DNA of 64,000 bases from Streptomonospora nanhaiensis (GTDB lineage: Bacteria; Actinomycetota; Actinomycetes; Streptosporangiales; Streptosporangiaceae): assembly GCF_013410565.1 (NCBI RefSeq), contig NZ_JACCFO010000001.1:1178001-1242000 (forward strand), read 5' to 3'. The position numbers and the translations under genes were made by a program. Shown in pieces: positions 39,680-49,627 of this stretch; within the stretch, counting starts at the first letter, position 1, and each line of letters starts with the position of its first letter. Under the pieces are notes generated by a model. That model was not told where the DNA came from. It made no database searches and was given only the letters and a program-made list of their open reading frames with translations.

Positions 39680-40095
39680 GCCGGCTCCCGCGCGCCGGCG
39701 GGGGCCGTGCCGCCGCCCAGGGGCAGCTCGCCGGCGTCGAAGCACGTGTGGTCGCCGGTGTGGCAGGCGGCACCGGTCTGGTCGACACGCACCAGCAGGG
39801 TGTCGCCGTCGCAGTCCAGGGCCACGCCCACGACCCGCTGCACGTTTCCCGAGGTGGCGCCCTTGACCCAGTACTCCCCGCGGCTGCGCGACCAGTAGGT
39901 GGCGCTGCCGGTGTCCAGGGTGCGGCGCAGCGCCTCGTCGTCCATCCAGGCCAGCATCAGCACCTCCTTGGTGTCGTGCTGCTGGACGACGGCGGGCAGC
40001 AGGCCGTCGGGGTTGCGCTTGAGCCGGGCGGCGATCTCGGGGGCGAGGCGGGCGCCGGCGGTTCCGGCACCGCCTCCGGCGGGGCTGATGCTCAT
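39676..40095 (-). CDS. hisI: Phosphoribosyl-AMP cyclohydrolase
   Basis: Opens the adenine ring of PR-AMP in histidine synthesis. 139 residues, single-domain (no HisE fused). The zinc-site and active-site motifs are [45 protein letters not shown], with the Asp and Cys metal ligands. GGAGG lies very close to ATG 40095, and a possible -10 (TAGGGT) is so near that the mRNA may be leaderless. It is separated from the other his genes by the SIS and ABC genes. Confidence 0.95.
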   Translation of the reverse strand: MSISPAGGGAGTAGARLAPEIAARLKRNPDGLLPAVVQQHDTKEVLMLAWMDDEALRRTLDTGSATYWSRSRGEYWVKGATSGNVQRVVGVALDCDGDTLLVRVDQTGAACHTGDHTCFDAGELPLGGGTAPAGAREPA

Positions 40096-40235
40096 ACCTC
40101 CACCCTATGGCGGTGCCGGGCCCGGTCGCGGCCGGGTCGCCCCGCCGCGCGCACCCGGCACACCCGGTTGTTTTGTAGAGTTCCAGCGCCACCGTGGCAC
40201 CCTCCTCACCGCTTGGCCGACCTGGCAGGAGACCC

Positions 40236-41222
40236 GTGACCGCCGCACAGCTGACCGCCGACCTGGCGGGCAAGCCCGACGCCCTGATGGGCCTGGCCGA
40301 CCGCCTGGCCCGCCACGACCCCTACGGCGCGCTGCCCACGCTGCTGGAGGACGAGCCCGCGGGCATCCTGCTGCTGGGCATGGGGTCGGCCCGCCACGTG
40401 TGCGAGACCGCGGCGGCGCGGATGCGGCTGAGCGGCCTGGGCGCCACCGCGGAGTTCGCCTCGGCCGAGAGGTCGCTGCCGCCGGGCCCCGACACCCTGG
40501 TGGTGGCGGTCGCCGCGGGCGGCGGGGCGCGCGAGCTGTGCTCCCTGCTGGACACCTACGCCGAGCGCTCGGCCATCATCGTGCTCGGCGACGACCCCGA
40601 CTCCCCGGTGGCGCGCTACGCCGACATCCTGGTGCCGCTGCTGGCGGGGCCCGACCGCAGCGGACTGGCCTGCGCTGCGGTGCAGAACGCGCTGGCGCTG
40701 CTGCTCCTGCTGGGCTACCGGCTGGGCGCGCCCGCGGTCTCCCCCGGCGCCGACCTGGCCCAGACCCTGCGCCGGGCGGCCAACGCCACGGCCGGGCTGC
40801 TGGAGCGCGCCGGCACCTGGGTGCCCGAGGTCGCCGCCGCGCTGTCCTCGCCCGACGGCGTGCACCTGGTGGCCCCCGCCGAGCGGCTGTCCTCGGCCGC
40901 GCACGGGGCGCTGGCGCTGCGCAAGGGGCCGGTGGTCAAGGCGTACGCGGCCGAGACCGGCGAATGGTCCCACAGCGACCGCTACCTCGCGGCGGTCACC
41001 GACTACCGTGCGCTGCTGTTCGCGGGCTCCCACTACGACGATCGGACCGCCGAGCACCTGACCCAGCTGCGCGGCAGGCTGGTCGCGGTGGGCGGCGAGG
41101 TGCCCGGCGCTGCGGCGACCGTGCGCTACCCCGGCGACACCGTGCCCGACGTGGCGCTGCTCACCGAGCCGGTGGTGGCCGAGCGGCTGGCCGCGCACTG
41201 GTGGGCCGAGCGGGGACGCTGA
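40236..41222 (+). CDS. SIS-domain sugar isomerase/aminotransferase-like protein
   Basis: 328 residues with two SIS (phosphosugar-binding) domains. The first starts ILLLGMGSARHVCETAAARM and the second near GVHLVAPAERLSSAAHGALALRKGPVVKAYAAETGEWSH. There is no glutaminase domain, so it is not GlmS itself. In the second domain YAAETGEWSHSDRYLA replaces the usual Glu-x-x-His-Gly. The pattern recalls the GlmS isomerase half, but the substrate is unknown. GTG 40236 follows AGGAG. Divergent from hisI. Confidence 0.8.
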   Translation: MTAAQLTADLAGKPDALMGLADRLARHDPYGALPTLLEDEPAGILLLGMGSARHVCETAAARMRLSGLGATAEFASAERSLPPGPDTLVVAVAAGGGARELCSLLDTYAERSAIIVLGDDPDSPVARYADILVPLLAGPDRSGLACAAVQNALALLLLLGYRLGAPAVSPGADLAQTLRRAANATAGLLERAGTWVPEVAAALSSPDGVHLVAPAERLSSAAHGALALRKGPVVKAYAAETGEWSHSDRYLAAVTDYRALLFAGSHYDDRTAEHLTQLRGRLVAVGGEVPGAAATVRYPGDTVPDVALLTEPVVAERLAAHWWAERGR

Positions 41223-41247
41223 GCCCCCGCCCGGCGCGGCCGCCTCA

Positions 41248-43083
41248 TCAGGCCGAACTGCGCACCCACGAGGCGTACAGGTCGGCGTAGACGCCGGGGA
41301 CGGCCGCCAGCTCCTCGTGCGTGCCGCGCTGCACCACCCGGCCCTCGTCGAAGACCAGGACCTCGTCGGCGGCCTCGGCGGTGGAGAGCCGGTGGGCGAT
41401 GGCCACCGAGGTGCGGCCGCGGGTGAGCCGGTCCAGGGCCCGCTGGATGCGGACCTCGGTGTCGGGGTCGACGGCCGAGGTGGCCTCGTCCAGCACCAGC
41501 AGGTCGGGGTCGGCGACGTAGGCCCGCACCAGCGCGACCAGCTGCCGCTCCCCCGCCGACAGCGACTCCCCGCGCTGGCCCACGGGGGTGTCCAGGCCGT
41601 GGGCCAGGCCCGCCAGCCAGTCGGCCAGGCCCAGTTCGGCGACGGCGGCCTCCAGTTCGGCGTCGGTGGCCTCGGGGCGGGCGAAGCGGATGTTGGCGCC
41701 CAGTGAGGAGTCGAAGAGGAAGCCCTCCTGGGGCACCATGACGACCCGGCCGCGCAGGGAGGAGAACGCGACCTCGCGCAGGTCCACGCCGTCGATGAGG
41801 ACCCTGCCCTCGACCGGGTCCATCAGCCGGGTGAGCAGCTTGACGAACGTGGTCTTGCCCGAGCCGGTCTCGCCGACGACCGCCACGCGGGTGCCGGGGG
41901 CGATCTCCTCGTCGACCCCGTCCAGCACGGTGGGGCCGTCGGGGTAGGCGTAGGAGACGCGCTCGAAGCGGACCGCCACCGGGCCGCGCGGCAGGGTGCG
42001 CCCGGCCTCGCCGGGGTCGGCGATGTCGGGCACGGTGTCGAGCACGCCCAGCACCCGCCGCCACCCGGCGATGGCGTTCTGCGCCTCGTTGAAGATCTCG
42101 GTGGCCATCATCATCGGCGCGATGAACAGGGTCATCAGGAACAGGAACGCCACCAGCTCCCCGGCGGTGATGCCGCCGCCGATGCCCAGCAGCACGCCGG
42201 CCACGACCACGGCCGCGTTGCCGACGGCGGCGACCAGCTCGGCGAAGGGCGAGACCGCCATGGACAGCCGCTGCGCCCGGACCTGGGCGGTGCGGGTGGC
42301 CAGCACCGTGGTGTCGATGCGGCGGGCGGTGCGCTCCTCGGTGGCGTGTGCGCGGATGACGGCGGCGCCCATGACGGTCTCGCCGATGGCGCCGAGCATG
42401 TCGCCGGTGCGCTCGCGGACCGTGAGGTAGGCCCGGGAGAGCCGGACCTGCAGCCAGCGGGCGCCGTAGACAAGCGGCAGGAAGCAGACCCACACCAGCA
42501 GGGTCAGCTCCCAGGAGTAGACGGCCATCAGCACGGTGGCCACGATGAGCTGGCCCACGCTGACGATGAGCTGGAGCCCGCCCCACTGCATGAACGTGCT
42601 GATCTGGTCGACGTCGGCGGTCACCCGGGCCACCAGCGCGCCCTTGCGCTCGCTGTTCTGGGTGAGCACCGACAGGTCGTGCACGTGCCGGAACGCCTTG
42701 CGGCGCAGGGTGGCCAGCGCCGACTCGGTGGCCCGGTAGAGCCGGACGTTCATCACGTAGGCGGCGGCCATGGTGGCGGCCAGCAGGACGGCGCAGACGC
42801 CCACGGTGGCGGCGGCGAACCCGAGGTCGGGGCCGCCGCCCTCGGCGCCCACGCCGCGGTCGATGATCTGCTGGATGGCGATGGGCACCACGACCTTGCC
42901 CACGGTGGCCACGACGGCCAGCAGCAGGGTCAGCCACAGGCCCTCGGTGAACTCCGGGGTCAGCCGCAGGCCGCGGCGGACGGTGTCGAGGGCGCCGCCG
43001 TTGGCGCGCCGCAGCCCGGGACCCGCGGCGGGGGCCTCGGCGCCGGGCGCGGGGCGGGTGCGGTCGGAGGCGGGGGCGCTCAT
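41248..43083 (-). CDS. ABC exporter half-transporter, consensus-ATPase subunit
   Basis: 611 residues: six-helix type-1 exporter membrane domain (~35-330), then an ATPase. Walker A is GETGSGKTTFVKLL, Walker B LLVLDEATSAVD with the catalytic Glu, and the switch His is in VAIAHRLST. Its signature is LSAGERQ, not LSGGQ. Its start overlaps the stop of the upstream half-transporter by four bases (ATGA), so they are made together and should form a heterodimer. In that dimer the altered signature pairs with the altered Walker site of the partner. Substrate unknown; drug or lipid export is usual. Confidence 0.93.
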   Translation of the reverse strand: MSAPASDRTRPAPGAEAPAAGPGLRRANGGALDTVRRGLRLTPEFTEGLWLTLLLAVVATVGKVVVPIAIQQIIDRGVGAEGGGPDLGFAAATVGVCAVLLAATMAAAYVMNVRLYRATESALATLRRKAFRHVHDLSVLTQNSERKGALVARVTADVDQISTFMQWGGLQLIVSVGQLIVATVLMAVYSWELTLLVWVCFLPLVYGARWLQVRLSRAYLTVRERTGDMLGAIGETVMGAAVIRAHATEERTARRIDTTVLATRTAQVRAQRLSMAVSPFAELVAAVGNAAVVVAGVLLGIGGGITAGELVAFLFLMTLFIAPMMMATEIFNEAQNAIAGWRRVLGVLDTVPDIADPGEAGRTLPRGPVAVRFERVSYAYPDGPTVLDGVDEEIAPGTRVAVVGETGSGKTTFVKLLTRLMDPVEGRVLIDGVDLREVAFSSLRGRVVMVPQEGFLFDSSLGANIRFARPEATDAELEAAVAELGLADWLAGLAHGLDTPVGQRGESLSAGERQLVALVRAYVADPDLLVLDEATSAVDPDTEVRIQRALDRLTRGRTSVAIAHRLSTAEAADEVLVFDEGRVVQRGTHEELAAVPGVYADLYASWVRSSA

Positions 43084-45140
43084 CGCACGGTCTCCTGGGT
43101 CGCCTCGGTGTCGTCCGCGCCCGCCGGGGCCGCCGCGCCGCCCCGGTCCCCGGCGCCGTCGGGTGCGGCGGCTCCCGCGGCCCCGCCGGGCTCGCCGGGC
43201 AGACGGCCCGCGCGCAGCGGCCGCGGCGCGGGGTCGTCGGTGTCGGCGGGGTCGGCGGCCTCCCCGGCGCCGGCGGCCCGTTCGGCGGCGCGTTCGGCCG
43301 CGGCGCGCTCGTAGGCGGTGACCAGGCGGCGGTAGCCGGGCGAGCGCTCCAGCAGCTCGGCGTGGGTGCCCCGGTCGCGCACGGTGCCCTGTTCGAGGTA
43401 GACGACCTCGTCGGCGAGTTCGATGGTGGCTCGGCGGTAGGCCACCACGACCACGGTGGCCGCGAGGTCGGCGTCGCGCAGCCCGGCCAGGATCTGCGCC
43501 TCGACCTGGGGGTCCACCGCCGAGGTGGCGTCGTCCAGGATGAGCAGCCGGGGCCGGCGCACCACGGCGCGGGCCAGGGCCAGGCGCTGGCGCTGGCCGC
43601 CCGACAGCGTGGTGCCGCGCTCGCCCAGGCGGGTGTCCAGGCCCTCGGGCAGGGCGGCCACGAAGGAGTCGGCGCGGGCCAGGCGCAGCGCCGCCCACAC
43701 GTCGGCGTCGTCGATGTCGGCGCCCAGGGTGACGTTGCCGCGCACGGTGTCCTCGAAGATGAACGTGGACTGCGGCACCAGGGCGGCGGCTGCGGCGATC
43801 TCGCCCCGGGCGAGGTCGCGGACGTCCACGCCGTCGAGTTCGACGGTGCCGGTGTCGGGGTCGACCAGGCGCATCAGCAGTGTGGTGAGCGTGGACTTGC
43901 CCGACCCGGTGGGCCCCACCAGCGCCACGGTGCGGCCGGGGGCGATCCCGAAGTCGACGCCGCGCAGGACGGTGCTGCGCCGCCCGGGCGCGGTGTCGGC
44001 GTCGGCGAGGTCGCGCGCGCCGGTGTCGTAGGAGTCCTCGTAGGAGAAGCCCACCCCGCGGGCGGCCAGGGCGACCCCGCCGGTGCCGGGGGCGATGCGG
44101 CGCTCGCCGAAGGGCATCTCGCCCTGGGCGGTGAGCACCGCCTGGACGCGGTTCCAGCCCACCACCGAGCGCGGGAGGTCGCCCAGGATCCAGCCCAGGG
44201 AGCGGATGGGCAGGGCCAGCAGGGTGAACAGGTAGGCCACCTGCACGAGGTCGCCGGGGGCGATGGCCCCGGTGGACAGCCGCCACATGCCGATCAGCAG
44301 CACCGCCAGGATGCCGAAGTTGGGCAGGTGCTCCATGACGGGGTCGAAGACCGCGCGCATGCGCCCCACCTGGATCTGGGCGTCGCGCAGGCGGTGCGCG
44401 GCGGCGGTGAACCGCTCGGTCTCGTGCTCCTCGCGGCCCAGGCTCTTGACCACCAGCGCGCCGTCGAAGGACTCGTGGGCGACCTCGCTGACCTGGGCGC
44501 GCAGCGCCTGGGCGCGGGTGGCCACCGGCGCCACGCGGCGCTGGAAGACGATGTTGGCCACCGCCAGCACCGGGAACACGACGAAGGCGACCAGGGCCAG
44601 CACGGGGTCGGTGGCGACCATGGCGACGGCGGCGATGACCAGCATCACCAGGCTGCCGATCACCATGGGCAGCGGCGCGAGCGGCTGCCAGGTGGCCTCG
44701 ACGTCGGCGTTGGCGTTGGACAGCAGCTGCCCGGTGGCGTGGCGGTGGTGCCAGGACAGCGGCAGCCGCAGGTAGGTGCGCGAGACCGCGCGGCGGTAGC
44801 GGGCCTGCATGCGGAACTGCATCAGACCGGCGTAGAGCCGCCGGGCGGCCAGGCCCAGCGCCTTGGCGACCCCCACCCCCAGCAGCGCGGCGGCGGCCAG
44901 CGCGAGGGCGGCGGCGGTGGTGCGGTTGTCGGCGAGCGCGGGCAGGATGACGCGGTCGGTGATACCGCCCATGACCGATGCCGAGCCCACGCTGACGGCG
45001 GCGTGCAGCCCGGCACCGAGCACGGCGACGGAGAACACCACGGGTTCGGTGCGGATGGCCACCCACAGCACGTACATGCCGCGTCGGAAGACCGCCGACC
45101 GCCCCTCCTCCCGGCTGGTCGTGCTCTGGTCTCCGGGCAT
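43080..45140 (-). CDS. ABC exporter half-transporter, degenerate-ATPase subunit
   Basis: 686 residues. Six membrane helices (~20-320) precede an ATPase with Walker A GPTGSGKSTLTTLL and a normal signature LSGGQRQRLALARA. Walker B is LLILDDATSAVD, with Asp where the catalytic Glu should be. The switch His is replaced by Tyr in VVVVAYRRATIELADE. These are the marks of the non-hydrolysing site in heterodimeric exporters. The C-terminal ~80 residues are an Ala/Gly/Asp-rich tail. ATG 45140 follows GGGGGA; the first in-frame ATG at 45179 would add 13 residues. Operon with the subunit listed above. Confidence 0.93.
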   Translation of the reverse strand: MPGDQSTTSREEGRSAVFRRGMYVLWVAIRTEPVVFSVAVLGAGLHAAVSVGSASVMGGITDRVILPALADNRTTAAALALAAAALLGVGVAKALGLAARRLYAGLMQFRMQARYRRAVSRTYLRLPLSWHHRHATGQLLSNANADVEATWQPLAPLPMVIGSLVMLVIAAVAMVATDPVLALVAFVVFPVLAVANIVFQRRVAPVATRAQALRAQVSEVAHESFDGALVVKSLGREEHETERFTAAAHRLRDAQIQVGRMRAVFDPVMEHLPNFGILAVLLIGMWRLSTGAIAPGDLVQVAYLFTLLALPIRSLGWILGDLPRSVVGWNRVQAVLTAQGEMPFGERRIAPGTGGVALAARGVGFSYEDSYDTGARDLADADTAPGRRSTVLRGVDFGIAPGRTVALVGPTGSGKSTLTTLLMRLVDPDTGTVELDGVDVRDLARGEIAAAAALVPQSTFIFEDTVRGNVTLGADIDDADVWAALRLARADSFVAALPEGLDTRLGERGTTLSGGQRQRLALARAVVRRPRLLILDDATSAVDPQVEAQILAGLRDADLAATVVVVAYRRATIELADEVVYLEQGTVRDRGTHAELLERSPGYRRLVTAYERAAAERAAERAAGAGEAADPADTDDPAPRPLRAGRLPGEPGGAAGAAAPDGAGDRGGAAAPAGADDTEATQETVR

Positions 45141-45375
45141 ACGTCCCCCTGCGCCTCGACGCTTGCATGTGGCGGCCATGACGAGGGCGTCCCATGACAG
45201 GACGCCCGCCTTCCAACCTACTCCGCCGCGCGGGGCAGGCTGTAGCCGTTTAGTTCAGCGGTGGGCGGGTGCGCCCTATTCCGCCTCCTTCGGCGCGGAG
45301 CGCGAGGGGTGGCGGCGGACGGCGTGTCGTGCTAGGAGTGCGCGCCCGGGGGTGCCGGGGTGCCGGGCCTGCGTG

Positions 45376-46142
<767 letters not shown>

Positions 46143-46146
<4 letters not shown>

Positions 46147-46874
46147 GCCGCGCGCACCGCCTTGAGGGCGTCCTCCAGGGTGAAGGCCCCCTCGTAGAGC
46201 GCGGTGCCCATGATGGCGCCCTCGACGCCCTCGCCGGTCAGCGCGGCGATGGCGGTGAGGTCCTCCAGGGAGGAGATGCCGCCGCTGGCCACCACGGGCT
46301 TGTCGGTGAAGCGGGCCACGGTGCGCAGCAGCTCCAGGTTGGGGCCCTGCAGGGTGCCGTCCTTGGTGACGTCGGTGACGACGTAGCGGGGGCAGCCGTC
46401 GGCCTCCAGCCGCTCCAGCGTGGTCATCAGGTCGCCGCCGTCGCGGGTCCAGCCGCGCGCGGCCAGGGTCTGGCCGCGCACGTCCAGGCCGATGGCGATC
46501 CGCTCGCCGTGCTCGGCGATGATGCGGGCGCACCACTCGGGGTTCTCCAGCGCGGCGGTGCCGATGTTGACGCGGGTGCAGCCGGTGGCCAGGGCCGCCG
46601 CCAGCGACTCGTCGTCGCGGATGCCGCCCGACAGCTCCACGCGGACGTCCAGCCGGCCCACGATCTCGGCGAGCAGGTCGCGGTTGTGGCCGCGGCCGAA
46701 GGCGGCGTCGAGGTCCACCAGGTGGATCCACTCGGCTCCGGCGCGCTGCCAGCCCAGGGCGGCCTGGAGGGGGTCGCCGTAGCGGCCGCCGGAGCCGGCC
46801 TTGCCCTGGACGAGCTGGACGGCCTGGCCGTCGGCGACGTCGACGGCCGGCAGGAGTTCAAGGGTGGAGGACAT
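46143..46874 (-). CDS. priA: Bifunctional phosphoribosyl isomerase PriA (HisA/TrpF)
   Basis: 243 residues, HisA-type (beta/alpha)8 barrel. [22 protein letters not shown] contains the first catalytic Asp, [19 protein letters not shown] the second, and [11 protein letters not shown] is a phosphate loop. In actinobacteria lacking trpF this enzyme isomerises both ProFAR (His pathway) and PRA (Trp pathway). No trpF is present in the trp cluster of this window, which supports the double role by inference. Overlaps hisF; 70 bases after hisH. Confidence 0.94.
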
Positions 46875-46944
46875 GAGCGCCTTCTGGTCGGATGCGGATC
46901 GTGGTGCTGTGCGGTGCGGTGCCCTGGGGGCGGGCCGGGCGCGG

Positions 46945-47592
46945 CTAGAGCGTGCCCACCCAGTTGGCCAGCAGCCGGGCTCCGGCGTCGCCGGACTTCT
47001 CGGGGTGGAACTGGACGGCGCTGAGCGGGCCGTTCTCCACGGCGGCGACGAAGGGCGCGCCGTGGGTGCTCCAGGTGACCAGCGGCGGCGCGATGTGCGC
47101 CGAGGCGGGGGTCAGCGTCCAGTCGAGCACGCCGTAGGAGTGCACGAAGTAGAACCGGGCGTCGCGGTCGAGCCCGGCGAACAGCCGGCTGCCCTGGGGC
47201 GCCTCGACGGTGTTCCAGCCCATGTGCGGCACGACGTCGGCGCGCAGCCGCTCCACGGTGCCGGGCCACTCGCCGCAGCCCTCGCTGGTGACGCCGTGCT
47301 CCACCCCGCGCTCGAACAGCACCTGCATGCCCACGCAGATGCCCAGCACCGGGCGGCCGCCGGCCAGGCGCTTGCCGATGACCCGGTCGCCGCCGACGGC
47401 GCGCAGTCCCTCGGCGCAGGCGGCGAAGGCGCCCACGCCCGGCACGACCAGGCCGTCGGCCTCCAGCGCGGCATGGGGGTCGGCGGTCACGGCGACCTCG
47501 GCGCCGGTGCGCTCGACGGCGCGCTGGGCCGAGCGCAGGTTGCCCGAGCCGTAGTCGAGGATGACCACGCGTGGTGGTGTGCGCTGCGTCAT
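46945..47592 (-). CDS. hisH: Imidazole glycerol phosphate synthase glutaminase subunit
   Basis: 215 residues. Class I glutaminase that feeds ammonia to HisF. Start [22 protein letters not shown], oxyanion region [16 protein letters not shown], nucleophile elbow [14 protein letters not shown] (Cys), and the catalytic His/Glu in [19 protein letters not shown] is also conserved. Located between the small membrane ORF and priA with gaps of 70 bases on each side. Confidence 0.96.
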   Translation of the reverse strand: MTQRTPPRVVILDYGSGNLRSAQRAVERTGAEVAVTADPHAALEADGLVVPGVGAFAACAEGLRAVGGDRVIGKRLAGGRPVLGICVGMQVLFERGVEHGVTSEGCGEWPGTVERLRADVVPHMGWNTVEAPQGSRLFAGLDRDARFYFVHSYGVLDWTLTPASAHIAPPLVTWSTHGAPFVAAVENGPLSAVQFHPEKSGDAGARLLANWVGTL

Positions 47593-47662
47593 GTGCGCAT
47601 CCCGCCTTTCACTGGGGTGCGGGTGGGTCGGTGGTGTGGTGGGCGCGGTGCGGCGGGGCGGC

Positions 47663-47824
47663 TCAGCCGAAGTAGCCCAGGCGCAGCGCGCCGGCGACGA
47701 CCGCCAGCAGCGCGCACGCCCCCAGGCCCGCCGCCAGGACCTTGTTGACCCGCCACAGGGCGGCCGTGCCTCCGGCGAGCAGTCCGCCCAGGGCGACGAG
47801 CAGGACGCCCCAGAGCGCGCTCAC
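47663..47824 (-). CDS. Small two-helix membrane protein between hisB and hisH
   Basis: 53 residues, starting GTG at 47824, which shares a base with the hisB stop (TAGTG). Two hydrophobic segments ([21 protein letters not shown] and [25 protein letters not shown]) are joined by a short RVNK loop. Overlap with hisB and its co-directional position imply translation coupling within the his operon. Not recognised in any characterised family. Function unknown. Confidence 0.7.
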   Translation of the reverse strand: MSALWGVLLVALGGLLAGGTAALWRVNKVLAAGLGACALLAVVAGALRLGYFG

Positions 47825-48417
47825 TACAGCGCGCCCTTGGTGGAGGGCACGCCGCTGACGCGGGGGTCGCGCTCGCAGGCGAAGCGCAGCGCCCGGGCGA
47901 AGGCCTTGAACTGGCACTCCACGATGTGGTGGGCGTTGCGCCCGTAGGGCACGTGGACGTGCAGGGCCACCCGGGCCTGGGCCACGAAGGACTCGAAGAC
48001 GTGGCGGGTCATGGTGGTGTCGTAGTCGCGGCCGATGACCGGGGCCATGCCCTCGGGCTCGCTGTGCACGAGGTAGGGGCGGCCCGACACGTCGACGGTG
48101 ACCTCGGCCAGCGCCTCGTCCAGGGGGACCTTGGCGTCGGCGAACCGGCGGATGCCGGCCTTGTCGCCCAGGGCCTCGCGGAAGGCCGCGCCCAGCGCCA
48201 GGGCGGTGTCCTCGATCGTGTGGTGGGAGTCGATGTGGAGGTCGCCCTCCGTGCGGACGGTGAGGTCGAACAGTCCGTGCTTGGCGAGCTGGTCGAGCAT
48301 GTGGTCGTAGAAGCCGACTCCGGTGGAGATGTCGGCGACCCCGCTGCCGTCGAGGTTCAGCTCCACGACGACCTTGGTCTCCTTGGTGGCGCGTTCGACG
48401 CGGCCGGTGCGGCTCAT
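47824..48417 (-). CDS. hisB: Imidazoleglycerol-phosphate dehydratase
   Basis: 197 residues, monofunctional type without the phosphatase domain. Two His-rich manganese-binding motifs are present: DSHHTIEDTALALG and the C-terminal YGRNAHHIVECQFKAFARAL. GVGFYDHMLDQLAKHGLFDL is the first repeat. Lies 49 bases after hisC. Confidence 0.96.
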   Translation of the reverse strand: MSRTGRVERATKETKVVVELNLDGSGVADISTGVGFYDHMLDQLAKHGLFDLTVRTEGDLHIDSHHTIEDTALALGAAFREALGDKAGIRRFADAKVPLDEALAEVTVDVSGRPYLVHSEPEGMAPVIGRDYDTTMTRHVFESFVAQARVALHVHVPYGRNAHHIVECQFKAFARALRFACERDPRVSGVPSTKGAL

Positions 48418-48466
48418 GGCGGTGCGGTTCTCCCGGGAGGATGGCGGTGGGCGGTGGGCGGCTGCT

Positions 48467-49627
48467 CTACCGGTGTTCGGCGCGTACCTGGAGCAACGCC
48501 GTGCGGAAGGCCGACATTTCCTCCGGCGTGCCGACGGTGACGCGCAGCTTGCCGGGGGGTCCGACCTCGCGGACGAGCACCCCGTGCTCCAGCAGGCCGC
48601 GCCAGGCGGCCGAGCGGTCGGGGAAGTCGCCGAAGAGGACGAAGTTGGCGTCGGAGTCGGCGACGGTGTAGCCCTGGCCGCGCAGCCAGGCGACGAGGGC
48701 GTCGCGCTCCTCGCGCAGCTGCTTGACCTGGCCCAGCAGTTCGTCGCCGAACTCCAAGGCGGTGCCGGCCACCACCTGCGTGACCGACGACAGGTGGTAG
48801 GGCAGCCGGACGAGTTGGAGGGCGTCGACCACGGCGGGGTGCGCGGCCAGGTAGCCCACGCGCGCGCCGGCCAGCGCGAACGCCTTGGACATGGTGCGGG
48901 TGACGACGAGCCGCGGGTGGTCGGCCAGCAGGCTCAGCGCGCTGGGGGTGTCCTCGCGGCGGAACTCGGCGTAGGCCTCGTCGACCACGACCATGCCGGG
49001 GGCGGTCTCGGCGACGGCGGCGATGACCTCCAGCGGCAGCGCGGTGCCGGTGGGGTTGTTCGGCGAGGTGAGGAAGACGATGTCGGGGCGGTGGCGCTCG
49101 ACGGCGGCCGCGGCGGCCTCGGGGGTGAGCCCGAAGTCGGGGCCGCGCTCGGCGCCGACCCACTCGGTGGCGGTCACCCGGCTGATCACCGGGTACATCG
49201 AGTAGGACGGCTCGAACCCCAGCGCGCGGCGGCCGGGGCCGCCGAACGCCTGCAGGAGCTGCTGGAGCACCTCGTTGGAGCCGTTGGCCGCCCACACCGA
49301 CGCGGTGTCGAGCCCGTGGCCCAGGTAGCGGGCGAGGTCGGCGCGCAGCCGGGTGGCGTCGCGGTCGGGGTAGCGGTTGAGCCCGGCGGCCACGTCGGCG
49401 ACGTTGCGGCCCAGGGCCTCGGCCAGGCGCGGCGAGGGCGGGTAGGGGTTCTCGTTGGTGTTGAGCGCCACCGCCACCGGCAGCTGCGGCGCGCCGTAGG
49501 GCTCGGTGCCGCGCAGGTCCGCGCGCAGGGGGAGGTCGGCCAGGGTGAGGGCGGCGGGGTCGGGCCGGGCGGATTCGTCCATGGGGGCGGGTGCGTCCCT
49601 TGGGTCGGTGGGGTCGGTCGGGGTCAC
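48467..49627 (-). CDS. hisC: Histidinol-phosphate aminotransferase
   Basis: 386 residues, PLP fold type [13 protein letters not shown] is the N-terminal HisC signature, [14 protein letters not shown] and VVDEAYAEF bind PLP, and [17 protein letters not shown] carries the Schiff-base Lys. I choose the GTG at 49627, which overlaps the hisD stop by four bases and has GGAGGCG upstream. The ATG at 49582 lacks a ribosome site. Makes L-histidinol phosphate from imidazole-acetol phosphate. Confidence 0.95.
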   Translation of the reverse strand: MTPTDPTDPRDAPAPMDESARPDPAALTLADLPLRADLRGTEPYGAPQLPVAVALNTNENPYPPSPRLAEALGRNVADVAAGLNRYPDRDATRLRADLARYLGHGLDTASVWAANGSNEVLQQLLQAFGGPGRRALGFEPSYSMYPVISRVTATEWVGAERGPDFGLTPEAAAAAVERHRPDIVFLTSPNNPTGTALPLEVIAAVAETAPGMVVVDEAYAEFRREDTPSALSLLADHPRLVVTRTMSKAFALAGARVGYLAAHPAVVDALQLVRLPYHLSSVTQVVAGTALEFGDELLGQVKQLREERDALVAWLRGQGYTVADSDANFVLFGDFPDRSAAWRGLLEHGVLVREVGPPGKLRVTVGTPEEMSAFRTALLQVRAEHR

